Below are positions 12,868 through 25,172 of a stretch of DNA of 64,000 nt, piece after piece. The notes beneath the pieces were generated by a model that did no database searches, was not told the origin of the DNA, and saw only the letters and a list, made by a program, of their open reading frames with translations. Positions within the stretch are counted from its first letter, which is position 1; every line of letters starts with the position of its first letter. The stretch is from Helicostylum pulchrum. Taxonomy: Eukaryota > Mucoromycota > Mucoromycetes > Mucorales > Mucoraceae. The stretch spans positions 84,343 to 148,342 of the forward strand of contig JAIXMO010000067.1 in NCBI GenBank assembly GCA_025677825.1, written 5' to 3'. A program made the translations under genes and the position numbers.

Positions 12868-14074
12868 ATGCCTGCTGCTAAAGTAAATGTTGGTGTTATC
12901 GGTTTCGGTAAAGAAAAATACGTGTAAAAAAACAGGCAAACAAAATATTTACTTACAAAAAAAAAAAAAACTATTAGGTATGTCCGCCCGTGTCTTCCAT
13001 TGTCCTTTGATTTCTTCTTCTCCTTATATGCATTTGGCTTCTGTTGTTGAACGTCACAGTAGCAAATCCAAAGATATTTACCCTTGGATCAACGTTGTTA
13101 AGAGCACCGATGAACTCTTTGCTGATGAAAGCATCGATTTGGTTGTTATTACTACTCCCAATGGTTCTCATTACACTTTAGCTCTTGAAGCTATGAAGAA
13201 GGGAAAGAATGGTAAAGTTTAATATATGTGTGTACTACGAGAAAGAAAGAAAAAAAGCTGACAAAAAAATAATTATATAGTTGTTGTTGAAAAGCCTTTC
13301 ACCATTACTTCCGAAGAAGCTGCTGAACTTGTCAAAGTTGCAAAGGAAACCGGACTTATCTGTAGCGTCTATCAAAACCGTCGTTGGGATGGTGATTTTT
13401 TGACTGTCAAGAAATTGATTAAGGGAGAGCAATTGGGTCGTTTAGTCGAATTCGAATCTCACTTTGATCGTTTCCGTAACTTTGTTAAGGCTGGATGGAG
13501 AGAACAAAACGATGCACCTGGATCTGGTATGCTCTATGATCTTGGAGCTCATTTAATCGATCAAGCTATTCACTTATTCGGTATGCCCGACACCGTATAT
13601 GCTACTGTCAGCAACCAAAGACAATTAAAGGAAACCGATATTGCTGATGATTTCACCATTATTTTGGGTTACAAGAATGCCTTCAAGGCTATTCTTCGTT
13701 CCAGTATGTTGGCTCGTCAAGCTCCCGTATTACGTTTCAATCTTCGTGGTATGAACGGTAGTTATCGTAAGGAATATTTGGATGTTCAAGAGGATCAACT
13801 TAAGGCTGGTCTTGTTCCTTCTGACGCTGCTTACGGTGTAGAATCCGCTGACCGTTTCGGTTCTATCAATACTGATTTCCAAGGTCTTCATATTGTTGGT
13901 AACGTCGATACCGAGAGAGGTGATTACTTGTCTTTCTATAACAATGTCGCTCAATCTGTTATCAAGAAGGATGCTTCCAACTTGGCTGTTAAGCCTGAAG
14001 ATGGTTACAACTGTATCCGTATTATCGAACTTGCTCAACAAAGTAGTGACGAAGGAAGAGTTATAACTCTTTAA
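12868..14074 (+). CDS. Gfo/Idh/MocA-family NAD(P)-dependent oxidoreductase
   Basis: Three exons (12868-12907, 12978-13211, 13281-14074) give 355 aa. The N-terminus is a Rossmann fold with VNVGVIGFGMSARVFH; the first intron interrupts the glycine-rich loop codon. VITTPNGSHY and VVVEKPFT supply the conserved nucleotide-fold elements, including the EKP lysine. The C-terminal domain has GSGMLYDLGAHLIDQAIHLF with the Asp-x3-His catalytic pair. It resembles the bacterial YvaA/YdgJ (scyllo-inositol dehydrogenase-like) branch. Members oxidise sugars, inositols or related polyols; the substrate is unknown here. Probably cytosolic. Codon use is strongly biased to a small codon set (AAG, GGT, GCT, CGT), suggesting high expression. 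Confidence 0.92.
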
Positions 14075-14223
14075 AACATGTATAAATAATTGTTTCTTTT
14101 TAATGTACCATACTCTAAATAAAGTAGCGTTTTTAAACCGCTGATAACCAAAAAAAAAAAAAAAATGTTTTGGGATTTAAAATCATCTTTTTTTACGTAT
14201 TGTGACACTTGCCTGTTTACCCA

Positions 14224-14259
<36 letters not shown>

Positions 14260-14310
14260 CAGCATAAATATTGTTTGACTTTGTACCATTGACTTTTGGC
14301 AAAATGAAGT

Positions 14311-14874
14311 TTATTTTTTAGCAATGGCCATCCAATTTTTGCAAAATGAAGATATTTCACTACGTTTATTATTTTGGGGTATTAAAGATCGTATCCATTT
14401 TTTTCTTTTAAGTCGCTGTAACCATGTATAATTGTCAGTATGATGTATTTGAATCACTCTGGTCGTCACTAATTCCGAAGTATCTATCGGCGGTAACAAT
14501 TCTATTTCTCGTAATCTTTGTTTTTCCAACCTGATTTGTAGTAAAATAAGTGGTTTTTGGTCTTGAACAAATAATCGAGTGTTACGACGTCGAGCATCTT
14601 TACAAGGTGGGAACTAAAAAATATTTAATATTAAAAAAAGGTTGTATGACAATATGAGACCTCATGTGATGTCACTTACATTTTTCGTATGAAGAGCAAG
14701 GTTTTCTTCTGTTAATGGATCTTGTTTTAATGGTCCTAATACTGTTATTATATCCTCATCATCATCTGTATCTTGTTGGCTATTTGTACGTGTCGATAAT
14801 GGTAATTTGTTAAAAATAATTACACCAAGTGGAGGAAAGGAATGCCTTCGTAACATTAGAAAAGGGTATCGCAT
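14311..14874 (-). CDS. Small basic protein, function unknown
   Basis: Two exons (14874-14680, 14613-14311) with a clean GTAAGT donor and TTTTTAG acceptor encode 165 aa. The N-terminus is hydrophobic and basic (MRYPFLMLRRHSFPPLGVI), which could be a mitochondrial presequence. A short acidic run (DTDDDED) follows, and the C-terminus is rich in Lys/Arg with a likely helix around IRLEKQRLREIELLPP. I recognise no domain. An in-frame ATG at 14907 would add 11 residues. The 3' end faces the oxidoreductase gene across ~240 bases full of A/T homopolymers. Confidence 0.6.
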
Positions 14875-15618
14875 GAAAAAAAAAAGATAGAGAAAGAAAA
14901 GAGACAAAAAAAAGAGAATTTGGGTTCTATTTTATTGATAATAATGCATAAACTTGATTGGTTATTAGTAAACGATGTCAACTAAAGCCAGCACTTGGAG
15001 CATCCTCCTGCATCTGCTTTGTTTTATTCCAGTGCCTTTTCGTTCTTGATCTCTCTTCTTTCGCTGCAAACTTTGACAAGATTGTGGCGATAGCTAAAAA
15101 AAAATTGTATCTGCGACCCCCACTTTTACTTTTTTTCATTAGAATCTTCTATTTCTTCTCTTTTTTTTATATGTATATCTATTCAAAATAGTTTCTGAGG
15201 GTTCGTATCTTACTTATTTATCATATCAATTTTTATTTTTTTATCTTCCTTTCAAGTTTTTGTTGCTTGGTAACAAACTATGTGTCATAAATTTAACAGT
15301 TACATAGCAATTACCTTTCCGGTAACTTCATCTCTTTCATAATGGCGAACCGATCGCCCTTTTCGACTTGTAAATTCTCGTACTATTTTTTTTATACTCG
15401 TCAAAATGCTACTCTAGGATAAGAATCGATAGTTCTGGTAACGCACTCACAGTGTTATTAAAAGTACAGTAGGAGAGTCTTTTTTGTTGATATTCTTATA
15501 TGACGTCGAAATAGCTGGGGACATGACGTACTAGTAGTTGCATTAAGTCAAAATAAGAGCAGGTATTTTCGATGTCACTAGTGTTTTATTTATAATGCAA
15601 TATTTATATATTATATAT

Positions 15619-16936
<1,318 letters not shown>

Positions 16937-17124
16937 TATTTTTTTCTTTACTGTATTTTATTTTATTTTTAGGAAAAAGAAAAAAGCAATTTTTTTTTTA
17001 TTTTTTGACCCAGCGCTTTAATCTGTTTGTTTTGTTTTCGCCGACATAAAAAAAAGCATAAACTTTCAAAAAAAAAGGATGTCTGTTTATTATATATTAT
17101 ATACAAGTTATTACAAAGTATCAC

Positions 17125-17480
17125 GTCATGTACCGTGCGATCTGTTCGTTTTGAAAAACAAAATTTCATTAATAAAAATACATTACCCATATTAATAAGC
17201 CGGAGAGATAACTCTGGTAAATACTTTTTGAGGCTGATTTTCTACTAGAGATCACTGGGCCTGTACGTTGTCTGAAGCTAACTTGTTCGCTTGTAAACAT
17301 CTTGTCTGCAAGTTCGAGCGTTTCAGACTATATCGTCTAATCATTTCGAAAAATGCTTTTATTGTAGCATCATTCTTATATAGATAGCACGCTGTTGAAA
17401 TTTAGTAGGACTGTATGAAGAGATGACATTGTGTTGTGGAGGGGACTCTTTTTTTTTGTAAGGAACATTTGGAGAGTAGT
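17125..17480 (-). pseudogene. Deleted copy of the 59-61 kb Fanzor-like element
   Basis: This stretch resembles the 3' half of the Fanzor-like pseudogene near 59.0-59.84 kb. Shared landmarks in the same order include GTTCGCTTGTAAACATCTTG (17287) against a near-identical string at 59663, TCGTCTAATC and GTCTTGGATTC with the flanking GTTACATA. The sequence around 17210-17245 matches 59205-59250, then jumps to the part equivalent to 59637, so about 370 bases are missing. No open frame survives. It is a dead relic, evidence that the element was once repeated in this genome. Confidence 0.6.
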
Positions 17481-18185
17481 CTTGGATTCCTTGTTACATA
17501 CTAAATAGTGATTCAATTGCAATAATAAAATTCCATTTTAAAACAAATTCATCTAGATAAAGCGCAGAAAAATACAGTAGAAACTTTGGCTATAATAACG
17601 ACAATGTATGACATTGAAGACGGCATTTATTCTTCGATATGCACGCCATATTTCTTCCAGACGGACAAAATATACCAGCTGTACTGTAAATAACGAAAAA
17701 AGACTCGGCAGATTAGAAGTAACTGTTCATTTACTTTTATTCATCAATGTGTATTGTTTACAATGAGCTGTTTTAAAAAACAAGCCGAGGGCTTGTACTT
17801 CTTATCAGACTCAAGGCACAGAAAGAATAATGACATTAAAAAAAGGTTTACCGGGTTACATAGACTATCAGTGTTATTTTAGAACCTCATTAGTCTCCTA
17901 CCCTTAAACCAGGTCACCCCTAAATAGAGCCGCTACTGTGATTTAATTATGGCAGAAATATTGATAAATAGTATAGTTTCTCTTGGACTAAGTATATTTT
18001 TCTCTTTAATACCAAAAATCGAGTTGTTTAATACATCGAAAGTTAGATTATTTAGACATAAAAATACAAAATATGAAATATGATCCCCTCACCCAACACT
18101 TTCTTTCAGACCTCTCTCAAAGATTAAATATAGCAAGAAGTAAAAAAAAACTTTACTTTCATTATTTCAATTTATTTTTTAAAAA
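17481..18185. other. Intergenic region with a MITE end
   Basis: Non-coding AT-rich stretch. Near 17898-17938 it carries the inner and right-end sequence of the short terminal-inverted-repeat family seen complete at 53336-53436 (CCCTTAAACCAGGTCACC, then TAAATAGAGCCGCTACTG). A possible divergent partner end (TACAGTAG) begins at 17572. No gene is supported. Confidence 0.45.
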
Positions 18186-18692
18186 CTAAACCTTTTGCAT
18201 ATGTATTACGTTACATCTGTAACCTACAACTACTTTGTACACAGAAGTGGCCAACGCGCCTTCCATTACTGTTTGAGGACTATGGGAATCGTTTAATCCT
18301 TCGATCAATATAATGACTGCGCGACCAACGATATTAAACTTCATGTTACGCATTTGCTGTAATAATTCTAAAAAAGCGATATCATCGGCACCACGGCGAA
18401 TATCCAGTGAGTATGTAACAGAGGCGGCGTAAATATGATCCAGAAGCTGAGCTTTGTCTTCTGTCGTGAAAGTATTATAAGCCAAACATCTTAAAATAAG
18501 CGAGTCAGCATGCTCAAGAAATGTGATGTTAGTATACAAAGGATTTAGCGTTACGGAGCCTTTAATAGTAAATCTGGCGCTTCTAGAATAGTTTTGTAGT
18601 AGGCACTCTTCTTTAAAAGTACTACCAGGTGAAGGCGATTCCAGTATATATATCTTTGGAGTTTCATCTTCTTCTTCGATTGTTGTTTTCAT
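18186..18692 (-). CDS. Single-exon ORF, 168 aa, function unknown
   Basis: An uninterrupted frame with an acidic N-terminus (MKTTIEEEDETPKIYILE), a middle part NPLYTNITFLEHADSLILRC and a hydrophobic segment near the end (IVGRAVIILIEGLND). The amphipathic pattern suggests a folded alpha/beta protein, but I recognise no family. It stands alone in a repeat-rich gene-poor region. The pyrimidine-rich 3' flank and AT-rich 5' flank give no clear promoter. It could be a recent or lineage-specific gene or a fragment of a larger one; the length of the frame in AT-rich DNA makes chance unlikely. Confidence 0.5.
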   Translation of the reverse strand: MKTTIEEEDETPKIYILESPSPGSTFKEECLLQNYSRSARFTIKGSVTLNPLYTNITFLEHADSLILRCLAYNTFTTEDKAQLLDHIYAASVTYSLDIRRGADDIAFLELLQQMRNMKFNIVGRAVIILIEGLNDSHSPQTVMEGALATSVYKVVVGYRCNVIHMQKV

Positions 18693-21350
18693 TTTGAGAC
18701 TAGCCCCGATAAAAGACTTTATATTTGTATCATTATCATTACTGTAAGAGAGTCATTAAACCTTTGTTAAGCAAAAAGGAAAAAAATAAATAAAAATCCT
18801 TTTTTTTTTAAAATATGGCAAGGGAAAAATAAAAAAAGCATTCGAAAAAAAAATCCACCACCACCACATCTCTTTGGAGTTTTAACAGCTTTGATTCCTT
18901 GACTAATGTGTAGACCTAGCTTAGCATTTAGGTCTATTGGCTAATACATGTAGCTCTAATCCCTATTTTTATTTAGTATATAAAATGGATTAAGAGCTTT
19001 CTATTTTAACAAATCATTATCCTCTCTGCATAAAGCAATGAAACCTTCAAACTCAGTGATTGTGAGTATTTAAGTCTTAACACATCTTTTTTTTTCTTTC
19101 GCTTTAACTCGACTCACAACAAAAAAAAAAGCAACTACCATTTACTGAGAGATGAAATCATCCGATAGAATCTTTGATTCGTCTTGTAACAACAACTTTG
19201 ACTAAAACTATTAACAATTACATCTTACGTTATTGATCTTGACATCTTGTGTAGAAATGGCTATACATGTAGACGATCTTGGAACCATCTTCTTTTAACC
19301 TACATTCAAAAAAGAAAGAGACTGTACACGTACTACTTTGGACATCTCGATTAGCTTAATCATTAGCGGCAACCAATTTAAATGTGTTAGCCGTCTCGCA
19401 CTAAAAAAAACAGAAAAGAGTATGTTCAGTTTGTATAGAAGTTGACAGAAAAGAGAAGTCCGGAATGAATATTATTATCAACATGTAGTAAGCAGAATAA
19501 TGTAATCATTGAATGTGATCATAGATTATTATACATGGCTATACTTGGGCAGTTACGACTTTGACAGAGAAACAAAGCAAAAGGAATGTACATCTTCAAA
19601 TAAAGAAAGGGACGGTAACGAATACCAAGAGAATAACTCTGTTTATAATGATAGGTTAATGCTATAATATATATATTACGTCGGTTTAGATGCATTGGAG
19701 GAGATCTGTCATGAAGAAGAATTTAGGTTCAAGAGTAAATGCAATCAACACCTTCATACAATACTCGAAACGGAAAAAAATATCTGCGAGATGGAGGGTA
19801 ATAATGGGTAAAGTGCATAACGAGGAATTTAAGGTAGTATTATACACGGACAATTTATTCTAAATAAAAGTGAATTGATTGAAAAGCGTATCATATCATG
19901 TAACAGTATAGACACATTGTCGTATGTGTGTCTATATTGATCGTGCAAAAATATTTTGAAAGGTCATATATAATATCGTTCCGTTTTAAAGAGGAATTTT
20001 ATGATTGCTATGTCTTCATGGTATGGCTATAATAGCAATACCAGTAGGCTAATGTCATGAGTTTATTGGGATTACCGATGAGATGGGTAAAAAATGATGT
20101 TAAGAAAGCGTAGTAACTAAAGTATTCATTACAATTGAAGTCATTGTTGCTTCAACATTAGTCCATTCTATAAAACAGCGTTGGATTCTTGTTTCATGAT
20201 GGTCACGGCCTGTACACGACTAGACATCTATTTTTTTTGTTTTAAACATGTGCAAGTACGGAAGATATTATATTTTTTTTTTTTTTTAATACGCATGTAG
20301 TATATAATAAACATGATGTTAACGTATACACATGGTCTAATTACGAGCTCCATCAGATGTTGAAATTGCATATAACACGTTGTAAAAAAAAAACTTTCTT
20401 ATAGACAGATAAATGCTTTTATGACACCTTCCGTTTACTTTTTATTGTATAAACTATGCCAACTTCGCTTGCAAACACTACGATACCTTGTCATTCTTTT
20501 TTTTTACACTATGACACCTTCAAAAACATTGCTTGGAATAGAGCGGGACTGCACTTTTTTGCACTTTAAGCGTCGCGTAAAGAAAATGGCGCGGGAAAAA
20601 AGACAGTCATAGTAGATTTTAACATAAAAAAGCGTGACATTCACGTGACGTTACGCAAAATGAGTTTTCTTGTAATCATCAAAACAAGCAAACACGGTTA
20701 CCGCCAATAATAACTTCCTTATATTGTTTGAAGTAACAAGATGACGGACAGCTAATATAATCATGGTAATTAGTTGTTACATAACTTTTAAACGTCGTAT
20801 GGCTGCAAGATTTATGTGTCCCTTATCTCTGGTTCCTAGGTTTCACTTGGTGTTTTCAAAGTACAAGTTTTTTTATAACGTGTCTATCGGGTGGGCTACT
20901 TTATGGTGACATGTTGACGGAGGAAAGCATTGTGTGCGGCTGAAGTGATCCACTTCTTCAATCCTCTGGATAGTATTACAGGACGTTTTAATTGGGTTGC
21001 CTATGTGTGAAAGCAATTTCATTGCTGCTGGAACGTTCACTTCCAATTATCCTCATAGCAAACCCTACTTAAACGAGCTTATTCGACGGCTAGAGATAAC
21101 TCTCGTTATCCCTTTCGTTGTACTATTTTGCAATAAGATCCATACCGTAGTCACGAGATAAAGACTTCTAATAAGTTTGTAACTTTAAAGGCTATGAGTT
21201 GGCCTTGTTGGTTTATTTTTTATCGTCGAATGGCATCTCCATTACGTTAATCGCTGAAAGCTTCTACAGGTGACAGGTTTAACCATCGTTAGAAATAGCG
21301 TTTGGTACTGGTTTTTTTTTTTCTAAAGAGATTGCAAATTGATGGTAGCT
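18693..21350. other. Gene-poor AT-rich region
   Basis: No frame longer than about 63 codons and no recognisable RNA gene. The segment 20415-20520 contains a short direct repeat of the string TATGACACCTTC (20419 and 20509). It probably consists of old non-coding and repeat-derived DNA. Confidence 0.4.
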
Positions 21351-21795
21351 ATTTATTTTAAGGGAATTCTTGGTACGCGTTCTATTTACACGTTCAGGTA
21401 AAAAATATGTGACGCATGAGTCATTTCTTGTTTGTTAAATAAGTTGTAACAACAAGTTTGTAGGCGTGTACTTATATAAAAATGATTAAATAGATTGCAT
21501 GAACAAATAGACCCGCTATTTTATCAATCCAATAAATAAATCGCTTTTCTTTCTTTTATGTACATTTTTTCTTTTATGTTCGTACAAAATGTTACTGTTC
21601 TTCTTAAAGCAACCGCCATGCAAAATAGCGCTTGCTATAACGTTCAAATGTGGTCTACCGGATTGTGATACTGTATAGGTATATGGTTACCTTTTTTTTT
21701 GGCACGTTATGAAGGTGCGTAAAAAGTAATACGCCATACTTTCTTTCTAGACGTGTAAATAGAACGTGTACCAAGAATTCCTCTTATTTTAAGCA
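21351..21795. mobile_element. Non-autonomous inverted-repeat element (~445 bp)
   Basis: The left arm around 21353-21395 (GGAATTCTTGGTACGCGTTC then TATTTACACG) reappears inverted at 21750-21793 (CGTGTAAATAGAACGTGTAC then CAAGAATTCC). Arms are about 40 bases with few mismatches and enclose roughly 350 bases without coding potential. This is the structure of a MITE or other TIR element. A partial third arm (CGTGTAAATAGAACGTATG) occurs at 24566. The transposase family cannot be told. Confidence 0.6.
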
Positions 21796-22149
21796 TGGGA
21801 TGGCTGTTAAAATAGATGTAGTTGTTAACGTAGGCGTAAAGAAAGAAATATTTTTTTTTTCGTTTTAAGCAAAAGGTAAATTCATTGTTTTGAAAATAGT
21901 ACCGGCTTATTCACATTAGCGCTTTCTAGTTTTTATTCTCAACCACTGGATGATTTACTGCTTTGGAGATAGAGCATAATCTAATGGATCTTGTATCTCA
22001 AAGTTACTCCCAAAAACTATCCTATAATGGCGCTATTTCATGTATTATGTTACGGTTAGGTAAATATCTAGAATAAGGTAAACTAGTTTGTTTATTCGAA
22101 AAGATCACGAGCTAAACACAGTAATTTTTTATTACTTGGGTGTTGAATT

Positions 22150-23160
22150 ATTGTATTTACAAGCCTTAGAGGATGAAAAGGAGGGGTAGTCAATTGTTAT
22201 ACTTAACACCTCGTATCCGTCAACAGTGCGATATACATCCAAAAATCCCCACAAGATCAAGATCATCGTAATATTCACTCTTCCTTAACCGCCGTCCTTC
22301 TACCATTGTATCCTTAGTTCTACTTCTTCAAGCCATTGACCACTCACTACTAAACTTTCAAGAAGAAGCTACTTTTGGTGTTGTGAATATCACTGTTAAC
22401 TATCACTCATTAATTTTGCTGGTGAAGCTCTTTTTTTTTTTTTTTTTTTTTTTGTATACACAGACGAGTAATCATAGTTATATAAACTATTTCAAGGATT
22501 CGAAAGTTTTTTAATACGGCAAGTTCAAGATCGTTTTTTTTTCTTCTTCCAGTTCACAGTTTTCCCAAGGTCAGTTTTACTATTACCTATCTCGATCAGA
22601 TGGTGTTTCGCGCTACGTGGATTATATTCCGTTTCGGCTACAGTGGCTGTCTCATTTAGGACGATATCCTTCAACTATATATTTTCTACTGCCTCGACTA
22701 TGATTACAGCTACACTCATTATCGTATTTATACTATCTCACACTCCTCAACAACATGGTGTACATACCAGAATACTCTCAGGATCTTGATCATCTTAATA
22801 TTTTCTCAGTTGTGGTCCTTCTACCTTTGGAATCTCTTATGGGTCTTTAGTTCTACTTTTCAAGCCATTTAACAATTGCCAAAAGCGTTTATAATAGTAC
22901 TGGTACCACTCAAAGCTCTCAAGCTGTTTGATGATCCAAATCCAATTAAACAACTTCAGGTGGTCTTAAAAAAAATGAAGTCAAACTGGGTTGTCGTTGT
23001 TTTTTATATTATTATTCCAAGATATGAGGGTACACCTAGCATTTTTACTTCCATCTCATTAATTAGGCAATGGCGAAAAGTAATAGTTATAAACTATTTC
23101 AAGTATTCGAAAGTTTTTAAAGATGGCGAGTTCAAGCTGTGCTTTTCTTCTTCTTCTTTT
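22150..23160 (+). repeat. Imperfect tandem duplication, ~550-600 base unit
   Basis: Two diverged copies lie head to tail. Landmarks in order in both: TTAGTTCTACTT followed by TCAAGCCATT (22313 and 22848), TCATTAATT (22407 and 23055), and ATAAACTATTTCAAG then TATTCGAAAG/GATTCGAAAG (22481 and 23090), followed by GGCAAGTTCAAG or GGCGAGTTCAAG. Neither copy has a convincing long frame (one 101-codon frame at 22876-23181 sits in the second). The unit may derive from a decayed gene or transposon. Confidence 0.5.
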
Positions 23161-23654
23161 GGCTGTATTTTTCGGTGTTAGAAGTGTAAAGAAAAGAAAA
23201 GCTAAATGTAATATGTTTTATCGTTTAGATGCTGAACAATTGTTAAGATGGAAGTATTCGCAAGGATAGGAGAAAGAAAAGGAGCAATTTTTTATACACA
23301 TATTTTATAGTTTGTATATTTTGACCGTTTTTTTCTTAGTGAAAAAGAAAAAAAAAGGGGTGTTTGTAAAAACGGCACAACTAAGGCTGCAGCTGCAGTT
23401 TTCTTTCGCGCCTGACAGCGATCATGGCTTTATATGACACTCCAAATCAATCAATTGTAATTTATAGTATGTGTGTGTGTGTTTCTTTTTTTTTTTTTTT
23501 GAGTGGGAAACTCTACGTCTGTTTTGTTTTCTTTAAAGAAAAAAGGGGAGGGAATTCTGCTTTTTTTTATGATTTGTGCTGTATCTATCTGTCTTTTTTT
23601 TATACCGCTGTCCAGCTTTCAAAGGATCGGTTTTTTTTAAAGGATAACGGGTAC

Positions 23655-24465
23655 AAAATAAAATCCTCAGACTATTTCTCACTTAAAAACTATCTTTTAT
23701 TTTATTACTTTGAAGCCTTTGTTGCTCAAGTTCTTTTTCTTTTCTTTTTTTCTTTTTTCTTTTTTTCTTCTTTATTTTCTTTTTTCTAGTGTCTGAAAAC
23801 ATCTTTAAGTAGAAACATTCATTCACTTTGTGATCCCTGTATACTTAAATAACTGAAAAGTAACATAATACACTTAAAATAAATCACGGGAAAGCCTTTT
23901 CTATTGCGATAAAAAACTTTAAAAGTAACCTCTGCGTTAGTAAACATCCTTAATTGGAACCATACAACCTTTAAATAAGTTACACTTAAAATATCAGCCC
24001 TAAAAGAGAACAAATCGTCACCGAACAAGTTCCTTTTTTTAAATAACTGAATTTATCTACCTATCTTTTTATTCCAAGTCTTTGACTTTAACTCTTTTTG
24101 TAATAATAACGGCTTAATCAAACTTATTGATTTGATGCTCACTACATAAAACCCTTAAACTTTATTCTCCGATTGAATAAGGACGCACATCACAGTATCA
24201 GTTAATAAATGGTATACATGTTACTTTTGTTTTTATAAGCCTTATGGTGACTTATTTTAAGTGTATTATGTTTCTTTTCATATGTTTAGTTACACATGGG
24301 CCACGAAGTGAATGAATGTTTCCCGTTAGAGATGTTTTCTATTCACGAGAAAGATAAAAAGTAAGGGAAAAAAGATAGAAAAGAAAAAGAACTTGAGCAA
24401 CAAAGGCTTCAAAGTAGTAAAATAAAAGACAATTTTTAAGTCTGGAGATTTATTTTTGAAGACTC
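23655..24465. repeat. Long imperfect inverted repeat (hairpin), arms ~280 bases
   Basis: The left arm (about 23655-23940) and right arm (about 24190-24465) are reverse complements with scattered mismatches. Clear matches: 23709 CTTTGAAGCCTTTGTTGCTC against 24393 GAGCAACAAAGGCTTCAAAG; 23812 AAACATTCATTCACTT against 24308 AAGTGAATGAATGTTT; 23866 ACATAATACACTTAAAATAA against its complement at 24255. The spacer is about 250 bases. Either a TIR/foldback element or a source of double-stranded RNA; no protein frame is convincing. Confidence 0.7.
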
Positions 24466-25172
24466 TATTTATAAGAAAAAAAAGAAGAAGCACAAAAGGA
24501 GAAGAAAAGGAAATAAGGTTAAGGTGTGCTGCAAAAAAAATGTTGCTCCAAGTTTTATTGTTAAGCGTGTAAATAGAACGTATGTGTCATACATTTAAAC
24601 CCATGCTTTTGTAAATGGTATTCTATCACTATCACGTTTTCGATATAAGGGCAATCGATACAAGGGAGGGATTTCTTCCAGGTTTTGACCACCCTTCTTC
24701 AATCGAGCAAGTTTTGGATCATTAAATTGGTAGTGGGACTACTATAGAGTAAAACTTGTAATCTCATTCAAGTATCTTGCAAGTATCACGGAGAGTAATT
24801 TTGCGGCATATCAAAGCCACTCTTTCGGCTAAACATTCTTCATTTACCAATAATGACGTCTTTTTTTCTTTCGTTCAGCAACGCGCGCAGACGAAGAAAA
24901 AGAAGCATTCCCACAGTTCATCTTTTTTTTTCCCCTTTTCTCTTTTCCGCATATAAATTTATATTTTTGTATCATAGGAACTTATTTTTCCACCTTTTTT
25001 TCTTTCTTTCTTTCTTTACTTGATAGTAAGTGAAGGGATGATATTTTATTTTAAAAAGATAGTAAAACTCACAAGTAAACGTTAGCATATATACACGCGA
25101 TATATATACCTTTTTTTTTTTTTGTGCCAAGGAAAATCCAAGAATACCCTTTTTTATCTTTTTATTTAAAAA
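24466..25172. other. Intergenic region and VPS10 promoter
   Basis: Contains a partial arm of the 21.35-kb inverted-repeat family at 24566 and, nearer the gene, pyrimidine-rich sequence with a TTTC microsatellite around 24995-25017. The VPS10 start codon follows an A/T-rich leader. No gene is present. Confidence 0.45.

Noticed and set aside
23424..23789. 121-codon + strand frame
   Set aside because: Mostly Phe/Leu/Ser from pyrimidine tracts and overlaps the left arm of the long hairpin.
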